DNA of 64,000 bases from NCBI GenBank assembly GCA_037367355.1, contig CM074703.1, forward strand, positions 1,302,001 to 1,366,000, given 5' to 3'. Positions 43,334 to 56,100 of this stretch are shown one piece after another (positions within the stretch are counted from its first letter, which is position 1; the number at the start of each line of letters is the position of its first letter). The stretch comes from Neoscytalidium dimidiatum (Eukaryota; Ascomycota; Dothideomycetes; Botryosphaeriales; Botryosphaeriaceae). The notes under the pieces are model-generated. The model was not told the DNA's origin and made no database searches. It saw nothing but the letters and a program-made list of their open reading frames with translations. The translations under genes were made by a program, and so were the position numbers.

Positions 43334-44077
43334 CATTCACCTCACACGTCTCTCTCATCCCTTCATGACTGACCCGTCCCAGTCAAGCGGGCCTCTGGAC
43401 TCATCACATGAATGCTGAGCGATTTCGCTGGCTCACTTATCATCGGTAGCGATGAGATGAATAACTGGCCGCTTTTGCCATCTGGCCTCTCTCGCCCTCG
43501 CCTCCCCCGGCTTCATTTTGCAGGCAACAACCACACTCGCGAAGTCGCTGGTGCCTGATGGAGACGGCGGCACGGTGTACTGCTTCAAACCCTCTTCGTA
43601 TTTCGGCATACACCCATGTATCTTCGAACCCTACTCTGAGGCAGTCACACCGATTCGTAGTCTTGACGCCCGCAAACAGCACCGCCGCGAAGGCGGATTT
43701 GCGATCCGCAAATAACGCCTGGTAGCGAGCTCCTTGGGACCGGATTGCAGCAGCGGCGCTGGGTAATGCCCCAGTCACGATGCGATGGCCGGGCTATCAT
43801 GCACTCCTGGCTATGGCATCATATCCCTTTGCTTCACGGGCACATCTTGACTTCCTGGCGTCGCCGGTAGGTCTGTCTCTGCACCTCAATTCATCAAACC
43901 AACTATTCTCAAGCATCATTTCTTAAAAATCACTTCACAGCGAGGAGCCATCATCTATCTCCTTGCTTATACCACGTCCAAAATCAACCCAGTCCACACC
44001 AACCCCCACCACCCTCTCCCGATTCTCCGCCCCCACGTGGGTCTCTCCGCCCATTCCGTCCACCCTTCCACGCAATC
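43334..44077. other. Intergenic, right of transposon island
   Basis: No gene supported. Base composition returns to that of the core genome. The last ~100 bp are C/T-rich and look like a leader for the gene at 44078. Confidence 0.5.
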
Positions 44078-44581
44078 ATGCACGCATCCTCAGCCCGCCT
44101 CTTCCTCCTCCTCCCCATCTTCTTCTCCTTCCTCCCCGCCCTCGTCCTCGGCTCGACCCCGGCTCCGCACCCCGACAACCGCGATCACGACGACGGCGAC
44201 AACAACAACGGCAAGCCCATCCCCATCCCCGCCCCCATCCTCATCCCCACCTCCATCCTCGCCCTCGCCCCGCGCCACCCCGGCGGCCTCTCCGCCGTCG
44301 TCGCCGCCGAAACGTCCACCACGACGCAGGCGCGCTACACGACGACGGCCGTCTCGACGCGCACGACGGCGGCGAGCAGCAGCGGCGGCTCTTCCACCGC
44401 GACCACCGCGAGCATGAGCACGTCGGGCGGGGTGCCGTGCCAGGCGGCGGGGCGGCGGGCGGTGTGCGGGAACAAGGTCGGGGGCGGCGGGTTCAGGGTG
44501 TTTGCGGGCGAGGGGAAGGTTGCCGCGGTGGTGGTGGTGTGCGGGTTCGTGGTGCCGGGATTGTTGGTTATGGGGTTTTGA
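44078..44581 (+). CDS. Small secreted, possibly GPI-anchored protein
   Basis: A single exon encodes 167 aa. An N-terminal signal peptide (SSARLFLLLPIFFSFLPALVLG) is followed by a short Asp/Asn-rich stretch, a Pro/Ile-rich stretch, then a Ser/Thr-rich segment (STTTQARYTTTAVSTRTTAA) suited to O-glycosylation. The C-terminus is hydrophobic (VAAVVVVCGFVVPGLLVMGF), as expected for a GPI-anchor signal or tail anchor. Two Cys (CQAAGRRAVC) could form one disulfide. No family recognised. Strong GC3 bias supports coding in this frame, but overlapping frames are also open, so the call rests on the signal peptide and tail. Confidence 0.6.
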   Translation: MHASSARLFLLLPIFFSFLPALVLGSTPAPHPDNRDHDDGDNNNGKPIPIPAPILIPTSILALAPRHPGGLSAVVAAETSTTTQARYTTTAVSTRTTAASSSGGSSTATTASMSTSGGVPCQAAGRRAVCGNKVGGGGFRVFAGEGKVAAVVVVCGFVVPGLLVMGF

Positions 44582-44676
44582 GGACGGTGTGGTAGTATGG
44601 TGGTGCGGTGAGAAAGAGAGGGGAGGGATGGGGTGGATTAGGGCTACGGTGGGGGGGAGAAGGCGAGGACGAAGGG

Positions 44677-44683
<7 letters not shown>

Positions 44684-44723
<40 letters not shown>
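44684..44723. repeat. (GA)n microsatellite
   Basis: About 20 GA dinucleotides in a nearly pure run, just downstream of the small secreted protein gene. Confidence 0.9.
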
Positions 44724-44730
<7 letters not shown>

Positions 44731-45213
44731 CCAAGGGCGAAGGTCATGACTCGGGGTGCTTGTGAAGGATTGCGAAGGTTTGGTGGATTGGGGACGGGGT
44801 GGGGGGTTATTGGTGAAAGTATGGCGGCGCGGCAGGGCGTCGAGGGCAGGGGTGCATCATCCGTTGAGGTGAAAAAAAAAAAAAATCCTCTGGTGTCTGA
44901 TGACGTGCGCGCGTGCATGCGCTGTGCCGCTGTATCTGCACCCAAAAAGTTTACAAATTTTTTTTCGGGCGTTCAGATGTAACAGAATGGGATTGTACTC
45001 TCGCTTGTTTCTGGTGCCTTAAGACTTACTTCCATTTACGGCCACTGTGACCTCTGCCCTAGCAGCATGTAATCGCATTGAAGTGGGGAATGCCGCACGT
45101 CGGATGCAGGGGAAAGGCTTACAAGTTCCTGGTGGTGGTCAGACGACGGCGTCCCGGCAGGGGCTCATGAAGTTGACAGGCGAATTTTTTTTTTTTTTTG
45201 CCCTTCCAGCTCG

Positions 45214-45217
<4 letters not shown>

Positions 45218-45249
<32 letters not shown>
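45218..45249. repeat. (GA)n microsatellite
   Basis: About 16 GA dinucleotides in a pure run, 33 nt after a T15 tract. Confidence 0.9.
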
Positions 45250-45251
<2 letters not shown>

Positions 45252-46772
45252 CTTGACGGGAGAGGCTTGGATCCGAATCCTTTTTGGGGCTGAAGAGCAG
45301 GAACAAGAGATAGCAAAAGGCTAGAAAATTGCCGAATCACGCGACGTAAGACGGAGAGATTTTGGTGAGCTGCCGTGGACGGCTCTTCTCTCGAGCAATA
45401 ATGTGTGGCTTATTTTTTTTCTTCGCAGGTGAGAGCGATGGCAGCCGTTTTTGTCCTTTTCCGGAAATAAGACAGGGCTGTGCGGCTCGGGCGGTTGCGT
45501 GCAGGTGCAGGTGCAGGAGCTGCGCCCTGATCTTCGGGAGGTGCGGCTTCCCGCATCCGTCGCCCTTCCTTCAAGCTTCGGTTCGACAGCGCAGAAGCAT
45601 TGCACTGTGGAGTCGCGATGTGGAGTTGGATTTCAACAGACGAAGAATGTAGGGGAAATAGAACAGAGAGGGTTGTATATTACGCCATCGTGCTATCCTT
45701 GGGGTTCTTTTGGCTGTTGCGCTCTCGCGTACTGACTTGTATGAGCCTCGAGCTCCACCTGCTCTTAGGCCGAGTACTAGGGATCCGCGTACCCGAGTAT
45801 CCGGGCTGTAGCTGACATTGTACAGTGTACGACAGAGCACGCGACACTGTCGCTTCAAAATAGGTTGCGCGATCTTGGGCCGGCTCTGCCTTGGCGACGT
45901 CATTGGTCCGCGTGCCATGGGGTCTTCTCCGCCGCACCTTCAGCGACTGCACGCCTGGCGGCACAGTCACTGTACGGACCTACGGCGGTGTGACCTGTGC
46001 GGCCTCTTGGGTCATCGAGGCTCAAAAGCTGTGGCTGAGGCAGGGGGCCGAGATTCAAAATACCCGGTCCGACGGTTGGGATGTGGATGGGAGGATGGGG
46101 GCCGGCCGAAGGATCACCGGAGGGAGGCGCAGGGATCCGCGCATCTCAGGCAGAACACCCACACTCCATCTCTTCGCAAAGCCACCAGAATCCTTCTAGA
46201 CATAACGGCCCGCCACTCACAGGGCGTCAATCGCACCTTTCTTTGACTGCGCCGCGGGACGAACGGTCCACTTACTGCGAACATGGCCAATCCGATGTTG
46301 TTTTTGCCACGCGCGTGGCAGATCGCAAGGCTGAACGACAGGGGAATGGTCCAGACAGGCCGGCCCTATCGTCGGTGAAGACTTAGATCTGGAGGGCCGC
46401 GGATGACGCACCTGCTACTCGAATCGGTAAAACCGGCCAAGTCAGCAGCGAGCAAAAGTAGCATCCTCTTGCCATAATGCGCACCTGCGTAGACCGCAAC
46501 TCGCGGATCGTACCGTTCAGGCAGAACCTTTTGGGGGTTGCAGTCTAAGCTTTGCTCTTTTCTTGCCTTCTGTTACTATTAGTGAATGTGTGTTCGGGCG
46601 CTTCCGCTGCGCACGAACCGGCCAGACTTCAGGCCGCTGACCATGTCTGCCTGCGGTTTGCAGAGGCCGGTATGGAGGAAGGATGCTGGCGATGACTCTG
46701 ATGGACGTTGCCCTTCCTTTGGGGCTGTGTAAGCATACGGGCAGCTCTGAAACCTAGAGACCGTGGATGAGA

Positions 46773-46778
46773 TATAAG
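46773..46778 (+). promoter_or_regulatory. Candidate TATA box, terpene cyclase 2
   Basis: TATAAG 76 bp before the cyclase ATG, followed by CACACAGCATCAACAACATC, a C/A-rich leader common in highly inducible fungal genes. Confidence 0.4.
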
Positions 46779-46853
46779 TCTGGTGAATCCGTCGTGGGAT
46801 GATGCTTCTTCTTCCTTCAGCACACAGCATCAACAACATCTACATCAGTCACC

Positions 46854-48093
46854 ATGTCTTTCGATCCCAGAGAACAAATCCTCGCGCAGCTTCGCAGCAC
46901 CTCCTTTACCATCCCGGACCTGAGCTCTTGCTTCCGGGACTGGCCTGTTGAGTGTAGTCCGTACCTGGATCAGATCCGTAAGGATGTCCACGCCTGGTTG
47001 GAAGAGTAAGTCTACTACATCACTACTGTGTGTTGAATAGCAGTGAACTGACTGATCTTCAGGACTCTCGGTCCCGGCAGGGCTCTCGCCATATCGAAGA
47101 AGGCAGACTTCGGCCTTTTCGGTGCCACAGAGTGGCCATACGCCAGCTACGAGCGCTGCCGGATAGCATGTCTGTTCTGTGCTTGGGTATTCACATGGGA
47201 CGACGAGATCGACTCATCTCTCGGCTCCATGGGCGATGACCTCGAGAGTGCGCAGACCTACCGCTTTGAGACTATTCAGTTCATCAAGGAGACACTCGGC
47301 CTTGCACCACGCAGCCCGACCCCGCCCACCAACAAGATCATCCGCAACTTCGAGGTTGTCGGGACCGCGCTACGGGAACACTACACAGTAGAGCAGCGGA
47401 AGCGCTTCTTCGCCGAGGTGGACAGGTTCATGAAGGGCACGGAGGACGAGCAGCGCAGGAGACTGCTGAACAAGGAGTTCCCGACGCTCGACCAGTTCTG
47501 GGAGTACCGTCTTGGCAGCAGCGCGGTCAATATCTGCACGAGCCTTATCGAATACTCGTTTGGAGACATGTTTTTGCCGGACGGCGTATGGGAGGATGAG
47601 GATATGAAAACCATCCTCAGGAATACAAACATCCACCTGTCCGGACTGAACGACCTGTACTCGATCAAGAAGGAAATCGTAAGTCTTTCACTGACGTTGG
47701 CCTCTTTTGTTCCTTGCTAACGTCTTGACTCAGGCAATCAACGCTGTCGAGTCCCTCGTCCCCATTCTTCTCGCCAACAAGCACGCTTCGACTGTGCCGG
47801 AGGCCGTAGAGATCGTGGCAACTTACGTCGCGGATCGCTCCGCCGAGCTGGACGCCAGTGCCGCCGCCCTCATTGAACGATGGGGCAAGGACGATGAGAA
47901 GCTGGCGCAAGATCTGCACCGTTTCGTGGCCAACTGTCGCTGCATGTGCACGGGCAACAAGACGTGGAGCCTAAGCACAGGCAGGTACGGCATCACGGAG
48001 AAGGATGTCGCGGCGGACGGAACCATTTTTATGGACCTTTCTGAGCTGTGCATAAAGGGTGAGCCGGAGAGGAGACCGGGCAGTCCGGCATGA
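46854..48093 (+). CDS. Class I terpene cyclase 2
   Basis: The CDS is join(46854..47005, 47063..47678, 47734..48093), 375 aa, a normal length for fungal sesquiterpene cyclases. The Asp-rich motif is FTWDDEIDSS (D97-D101) and the NSE triad is NDLYSIKKE (N247, S251, E255). A C-terminal WSLSTGRY supplies the RY pair that contacts diphosphate. All elements for Mg2+-dependent ionisation of a linear prenyl diphosphate are present. Introns are 57 and 55 bp, the second directly after the NSE motif. It is only distantly related to the cyclase at 4843 and has no obvious tailoring genes within several kb on either side in this window. Product unknown. Confidence 0.9.
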
Positions 48094-50163
48094 GTTTACT
48101 GATCTGATTGGTTATTTGTCTTATCTCTCTGTGTCGGCTGGTGTTAACGGTCTCATGAACTTGTGCTAGGGGTAGCATGGCTTCGGTCGGCTTGTATTTT
48201 GGTTGGTTAGGGCGAAGTGTTTGGATAGATCTTTCGCACAGACTTTGTGGCTCACGCCATCGGGATACCGAGATATACTACAAGCGCTTCAGTTAAAAAT
48301 TGCCTTTACTTTGAAAAGTGTGTAACAGATTTTGACAACGTGTGGTGAAAGCTCGATCGTTGGACGTTGCTATAATTGGGGCTGCTGTGATCCACAGACG
48401 GACACAGACTTGTAGTAGGAATCTGCAAATAGGATGCCCGTCCGTAGGGATGTCCGGATGTTGTCAAAGTGGTCTACAACCTGCTTGCTTCCTCCATTAC
48501 ATAGTGGATGGCAATCGAGATTCCCCTTTGCTCTGCAGTACGAGGCGGCTTGCGAGAAGGTCCATGGATAGCTGAAACAGTTGGACGGACGTATTTGTCG
48601 GATCAAATAAGTGACACCTGCGTCCGGACGACTACTTCAACTACCAATGTTAGCGTTGCCCTGTTACAGTCTGAAGAGTGATGTCTTTTGCTATCCATTG
48701 TGGCGGGACCTTTTCCAGCGTTGTAGATCCGGGACACTCCCGGATGTCGCATATCTACCCATCGGCCGCTGCCGTGCCCCGATTTTCTGGACGGGATTCT
48801 TAGATCGGCATTCGCCGGATAGTTGCGGAGACTTGGCCCTGATGATGTTCGGGGACATATCCATGCAAAGGAGAGATATCGGGGAAGAAAGCAACAGTGG
48901 AGGTGGCAAGTAGAGACGGAAAAGGAAAGAAGATGCACGGGACCCCTGAGCGAATCATGCGAGTCGCGGTGAAGCCGAAGGCTTGACTGCCTTGCAGATG
49001 GCCCGGATCGGATAGATTCTCCTTAATCTCGGCAATTAAGGAAGGATAGACACCGGGTGTGCCTAGAGAACTATTCGATGAGAGCCGGCTCGTGGGGATA
49101 GCGTGAAAAACGAGCAGAGGGCAGAAGAAGGGAGCAGCGTTGGATTGGTGGAATTGAAAATTCGCCAAGAGCTCGGTTGCGGCCGGAGCCGAAAAGCTTC
49201 GTGCGCTTCCAGCCCGCCTCGACGTCAACACCATCCTGCTCTGGGCCGTGCCGTCCTGTCACTCGCGTGGCAGCCCGCCCAAGCTCGCCTAAGAATGCAC
49301 GTAGGTGCGTCTACTGCTCTGCCGGAGCCATGTTGGCGCACTTGACCGACTCGCCTTTGGACCCCACGGATAGTTGCGCCGTATCCGGTTCGAAGCCTCT
49401 GTCCGAACCGCTCTTTCTTGCTTCTTCGCCACGCTCGAATGTCGAATTACGAATCCTTTCCTACTTTCGGTCATTGCAAACTGTCTGAAACCACTGGGCT
49501 GATGGCGGTATCCTTGCAAGTCGTTCACACCCCTTCTGCGCTGCTGCCAGTGGGAGACCTGCCTGCAGCGTCGTCTTTTGCAAAGATGCTGGGGAGATGA
49601 AAAGACCCAGAATGTCGTCCTAAAGCTCGGATACAAGTGTGCATTACTATGGAACTTCCCGTATCAGCCCATCGCTTATCGCCAGCCCTATTGTTTTCCA
49701 TCCACGTTGGCTTCTCCCGGCAGCGAAGTGGAGATGCGGCTATCTCCAAATAACCCGCCTCTTCAGCCGCTGTGGCTTGTTCCACGTGGGCTGAGCCAGC
49801 TCCATATTCCAATCTTCCGTCCAGGCACATCTCTTTCCACCATGTTCCGGGCCTCGCGCCGCTTCTTGGGCTGAACGTTCTCCCGGACTTCTTCCCCAAA
49901 GTGGTATGCTTTTTGCCCGTGAACAGCTTACCGCTTCCGTTCCGCTCGAAGCCTCGGCGCTACTCCAACGCCATGGGCGTCTGGCCAGTAACGCTCGGCA
50001 GCCACCATGAATTGGAGTGGCGACACCTGCAATTCAGCTCGTTGGGAATTGCTATGTCTAGATGCTTTATCTTGACCGTATAGTTCTTCTCCATATCCCT
50101 TCTGTTGCAGCTGATTTCTTGCACTCTTTCGTTGCCAAGTGCCTACTGGGCAAATCGTCCAAC
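48094..50163. other. Intergenic between cyclase 2 and esterase
   Basis: No gene supported in 2.1 kb on either strand; open frames are short, overlapping and without recognisable domains. The last few hundred bp are pyrimidine-rich and probably belong to the promoter of the esterase gene. Confidence 0.5.
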
Positions 50164-53100
50164 ATGCGGCGCTTTCTGGTTCTCTCGGCCGCTTGCCTGG
50201 TTGCTGCACAGACTGATCCGTCCTCGACTGCCTCTCTCTCCAGCTCGTCGACTCTACCATGTGGGTGCACCCATGTTTTTTCTACTGTTACAGTACCGGA
50301 AATTGAACATACTCGTTCTGCCTCGTCAACGCCGCTCGCTAGTTCTCCTTTGTCTTCATCGTCTCTACCTGCTTCAACTGGTACTGTTCACTTGCTGTTG
50401 AATCTAAGTAGGGATGCTGATTTTCTCAATAGCTTCAGGGTCAATCGTCACTGTTGCAACGGATGGAAGTGGTCAGTTCACCGCCATCAGTCCTGCTTTG
50501 TCGTATGCGCAGAACAGCGGAATACCGACTGTATCCGTGAAAGCCGGCACCTATACAGACTCTGTCGTCGTTCAGGCGACGGCAGCCGTCACGGTCATTG
50601 GTGAAACGTCTTCTGCCAGCGACTATTCCCAGAATAAAGTCATCATTTCGAACTCTGGTCTTCCCTTATCCTGGAACACCGAGGGGAGTCAAGGGACCGT
50701 ATGGCGGAATATCAATTTCCTCAACCCAAGCACTGGCTCTGCGACTGCCGCAGCCATATCACTCAAGGGTACTAAGAACGCTTTCTACAACTGTCAAATC
50801 ATCTCCGCGGGCGCTTTCGGTATCACCGCTTCTACGAGCACTGCGTTCGTCTACAACTCGTACATCGAAGCCCAGGGGAAACTGTTTTACAACACGCCAA
50901 ACCTGTACATTTACGGCTCAACGATAACGCCGACGACCAGCAATGCGCTCATAGTCTATAACAAGGGAGTGGCCTCTAATGGCGTGGTTACTAGCAACTC
51001 AACAGTCATTTTCGACTCTTGCACAGTTGCTCCCAGGACGGGATCGACAATCTCCAAGGTTTATTTGGCTGCTGCCAACGGTGATGGCTCTGTCGTCATC
51101 TACAGAAACACTGCCCTATCCAGCTTCATTGCTGCCAGTGGTGTTTATGTCGATGCTAAGACGCAGAGTAAGAACAACTTTTATGGGGAGTTTTATAACA
51201 CCGGCGCTGGGTCTTACACAACGAACTCGGCCTCTAGGTCTTCGTATGTCAGCAACCTGAGCGCGGACCAGGTATCACAGTTTACAGTCGACCAGTTCTT
51301 TGCGAAAGTTCCAGCTGCTGTTGCGTCATCGAACATCAACTGGATCGAGACCTCCGCCCTTTCTATTTTGCAGGATTCAGATGCCGCTCAGATTGCGAAG
51401 GCAAGCTCGTCCACTACTGTCTCCGCCACAGTCTCATCATCCACCAGCACCATCAGCTCTACGACGTCTCCGATTAGCTCCACATCGTCCGTCTCCGTAT
51501 CTTTCAGCTCAGCACTCTCGTCTTCCAATCCCGCCACTGTCAGTGTTGCGCCAATCAGCTCGACAATACCTTCCAGCTCAGATGTTTCTGCTGTGTCCAC
51601 GTCTGGTTCCTTATCAAGCGTTTCGCCCTTGGCAACCGAGACCGTGGTCTCAAGTTCTACTCCGAGCACATCAGTGACTCCTCTGGCTTCTTCATCCTTA
51701 CCAACCTTGATTTCATCAAGTATTATTGTTTCCTCAACTGCTACACCTACCGCTTCTTCATCTGTCACCACTTGCTCCCTCCCCTCTTCCGTTCCTACCA
51801 CAGCTCGTGTGGTTGGCCCTGCTGGCTCCTGTGCCAACTACACTAGCATCGCCGCTGCTGTCGCCGACCTTTCTGCGGACAGTACCAAAACTGAATACGT
51901 GTACATTCTTGCCGGTACATATGTGGAGCAGATTACCATCAAGCGGACGGGACCGACTATTTTCCGTGGAGAAACCACTGATGAGCTTAATCAATCGAGC
52001 AACAAGGTGACGATCAAGTACACTGCTGGTGTGCTGCCGAGTAATGGAGGGTCTTCTGGTACTGCTCCGTTCCAAGCGACCGAGTTTTACGCCAAAAGTT
52101 TGGCCTTCTACAATATCGACTTTGTCAATGCCTACACCGCCACGACTGGCTACAATGCTGTTGCTTTGTCTACAAAGGCACAGAAGCTATATTACTACAA
52201 CTGCGGTATCTTTTCCTCACAGGGTACTTTACTGCTCAACTACGGATCTCATTATTTCTCCGGATGTACGATCCAAGGCACACAGGATATAGTCTGGGGC
52301 CAAGGTGGTGCATACTTTTACAATTCGAAGGTTATTAGCACTGGAACAACAACCGGACAGACTATCGCTTCGCAGTCGTACCAGTATCAATACGGACCTT
52401 CTCAATTCGTCTTTGATACTTGTGTGTTCGTGCCCAGCGACTCAAGTGTACCGAAGGCTGGCACTTACCTGGGGCGTGATTACACGACTTCCGCTCGCGT
52501 GGCCGTCATCAACTCTTACCTGGATGCTCACATTGCTCCAGTCGGATGGCTGATCGCGTCCAAGACTGCTACGAATGTGACCTTCGTGGAGGGCAACAAC
52601 GTGGGCCCTGGTGCTTCTACCGCCTCAAGGGTCTCCCAAGCACAGATTCTGACGGACGTTTCCGCGTACTCTGCGAGTAGCTTCCTCGGCTCCCTTTCGA
52701 TCGACACCTCCGCCGTAGCCCCTGTTCCAACATTCCCGGATAGTGCCTATGGCACGACAGTCTCCTCAAGCTCTTCTGCAATTCCTACTACACCAGCAGC
52801 GTCTACTTCGACCTCAATGGCCGTATCAACAACATCAGCTGTGGCGACTCCCACAAACACTCTGGTTGTCTCAACGAGTCCCGCCGAAGGTGAATATGGA
52901 AACGTGACTGCAGCCATCGCGGCACTTCCCAACGACAGTAAAGAATACACGATCTATATCCGTGCTGGAACCTACGAGGAACAGATCAGTATTACACGGA
53001 ACGGCAAAGTCATTCTCCGAGGCGAGACAACATTCCCTAACGACTTTTCGCAGAACCAGGTCACGTTGCAGTTCAGCTACGGCGTTCTCACCAGTGCCGG

Positions 53101-56100
53101 CCAAAACGAGCTGACGCCAGTCATCTACGCAAAGAAGAACGATGGCTCTGGCTTGGCCCTTTATAATATCAATTTTGTAAACACATATCCACAGACAAAG
53201 AACACAGCCGCATTGGCTGCAGACTTCTACGGAACAAACATAGCTGCATATGGTTGCAGGTTTATCGGCTACCAAGATACTCTACTTGCCAATAAGGGTA
53301 CACAGCTCTTTTCCAACTGCTACATTGAGGGATCGATCGACTATATTTGGGGATTCTCGACCGCGTACTTCCATCAGTGTTACATTGCGGCGAACACTGC
53401 GGGCGGTTACATTTCCGCCATGAGCCGCTCCTCAGCTTCCGCAACGGGTGGTTACGTTTTTGATACCTGCTACGTTACCTACACAAGCACCTATGGATCT
53501 ACCTTCGGCACCAGCTACCTTGGCCGCCCATACTCGAGCTATAGTATTGCCGTGTATATGAACTCCTTCATCGACAAACACATCAGTCCCTCGGGTTGGT
53601 CCGTGTGGCAAACCAGCAACCCACAAACTGACAATGTAATCTTCGGGGAGTTCAACAACACAGGCCCCGGAAGTTGGTCTAGTTCGCGCGTCTCGTTCGC
53701 AACTAATTTGACTGAATCGCAAGCTGCTTCTTATAGCCTGTCCGCATGGCTTGGCAGCACCTCCTGGGTTGACATGGACGCGTACAACTACGCACCATCC
53801 TTCAACGTTAGCGGGACGACTGCATCTACCACCGTTCCTTCCACAACAACCGCCTCCTCGGTCCCTTCAGCCACCGCCACCTGGGCTCACCCTACCAGCG
53901 GAGCCACACCGCCTGCAGGTGCCGTACTGGTGTCGGTGGGAGGGTCCGTGAACGGATCGTACAGCAATCTTACTGCGGCTCTTGCGTCTCTCCCCTCGGA
54001 CTCTTCCACTCAAATCATCTTTATGTACCCGGGTACCTACAATGAACAGCCCCCGGCTGTAAATAGACTTGGGCCTGTTATGATCATCGGCGCTAATGAT
54101 GGAAATCCCGGCCAAACCTACAAGACGAACAAGGTCATCCTTGCGCAATCTCACGGCCTATCGGTCTCTCCGTTGCCCAGCGGTCATTCCGACTCGGAGA
54201 CGGCCACCTTCTCGACTACAAGCAGTAAAATTAGCGTTTACAACATCGATATCAAGAACCTAGATAATCTCGACGGTGCCCTGTCTTCGTATGTTACGCT
54301 GGCTGGGTCCATCTACGGTTCACGAATTGCGTTTTACGGTTGCAGTTTTATCGGCTGGCAGGATACTCTCCTGACGGGGAGCACGAATGGATACCAGTAC
54401 TATGAATCTTGTTACATCGAGGGCGCCATAGATTTTATCTGGGGCTATTCCAAAGCTTGGTTCAAAGGTTGCACGATCGCTGCTAAGAGGCAGAAGTCTG
54501 CCATTACAGCCCACAGCCGATCGTCCTCAAGCGCCATCGGTGGCTACATCTTTGACCAGTGTCTCTTCACGGCTGCAGCAACCGCTACCGTCGACCTTAC
54601 ACAATCCGTGTACCTCGGCCGTCCCTACAGCAAGTATGCCCTCGTGGTCATTAAGAACTCCTATCTTGATAATATCATTCAACCCAGCGGATGGAAGGTG
54701 TGGTCGGCAACAGATCCTCGCACCGACTACGTCACCTTTGCAGAATTCAATAACTCCGGACCTGGAAACTGGGAGAATAACGCTGCAGCACGCACGGCGT
54801 TCGGCAACTGCACCTTACTAACGTCAGATACCTATCCCCTTGCCACTACCATGGATTCACCTTCGGACTGGATTGATATGACCTACTGGGATTCCATCAG
54901 CACGCCTACTGTCGTGGCATCTACCGGATCTACAGGCACCAATATAACGGTAAATGGCACTTCGGTATATGACGGCACTACGCCACCAGCAGGCGCGTAT
55001 ATTGTCTCGAAGACAGCGATTGAGGGCGTGACAACCTATAATACAATCCAGAGTGCTCTGGACGCATTACCGGCATCGAGCAAGACCGTCGGTACGGTGT
55101 TCATTTACCCGGGTGTATACAATGAGCAGCTTGTGTTGAACAAGTCGGGTACGACTGTGTTTATTGGTTACTCGAATGCGACAGATGATTTTACGCAGAA
55201 TCAAGTGACAATCGAGTTCAGTAAGTTGACCCAGATGTTTTCCTGCATGAACACGAGGCTGGCTCCCAATAGTGTCACAAAGCTGCAGTACTTTGGAGTC
55301 AGCCCTATAGGTAAATGATCAACTCGCGCTAACCAGGTGCCAATCAAGACAAGGGAATCGATACCCAGGCCGATGCATCCAACTCTGACAGCGCTACAGT
55401 CTATGCCACAGGCAACTACTTCCAAGGTTACAATATTAACTTCAAGAACTCTTTTGGAACTACGCAAGACTACGCCTCACTTGGCTTTGGCGTGAAGTCC
55501 AGCAAATATGTGTCATTATATGGCTGTCAGGTTCTCGGAAACCAAGACGCTCTCCTCATCAACGGCTACCTTTTCGCTTTTAAGTCGTTGATTGTGGGTA
55601 ATATCGACATGATATGGGGATCAGGAGCCGGATACTTCCTGAATTCAACCATCTCCCCGAACATTGATGACGTCAGCCTGACCGCCAGCAAGCGTACTAC
55701 GAATACCACGGCTGCCGGATTTGTTTTCGATCAGTGCACTGTTAAGCCCGCATCTGGGACTGGCCCGTTCAAGGAGATCAGCCTCGGACGCCCTTGGAAC
55801 AACCTTGCCCGGGTCGCATACATTGAGACATATCTGGATTCTTGTGTCGAAGCTGCTGGCTGGAGTCAATGGTCCAAGTCTTCTCCGCAGACTGACGGTG
55901 TCATCTTTGGCGAGTTGAGCAATTACGGGCCGGGAGCAAGCACCTCTGGCCGCGCAAGCTTCTCCACTCAACTCTCTGCTGCCGATGCAGTCCAGTTCCA
56001 GCTTACAAACTTCTTCTCGACCACTTCCTGGATCAATTTCACACGAGTAGATGTGAATCCCTTCGTGGCGGGGACTATTGTTGTGCCCACCTCCTCTGTC

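Larger units (their letters stand above)
44582..46853. other. Intergenic with GA microsatellites
   Basis: No gene is supported in 2.3 kb. It has GA repeats at 44684-44723 and 45218-45249, A/T homopolymers at about 44871-44884 and 45185-45199, and a GT/GC-rich stretch. Confidence 0.55.

Noticed and set aside
43440..43778. Frame of 112 codons on the - strand beside the transposon island
   Set aside because: No domain, no intron or leader signals, overlapping frames open on the other strand.
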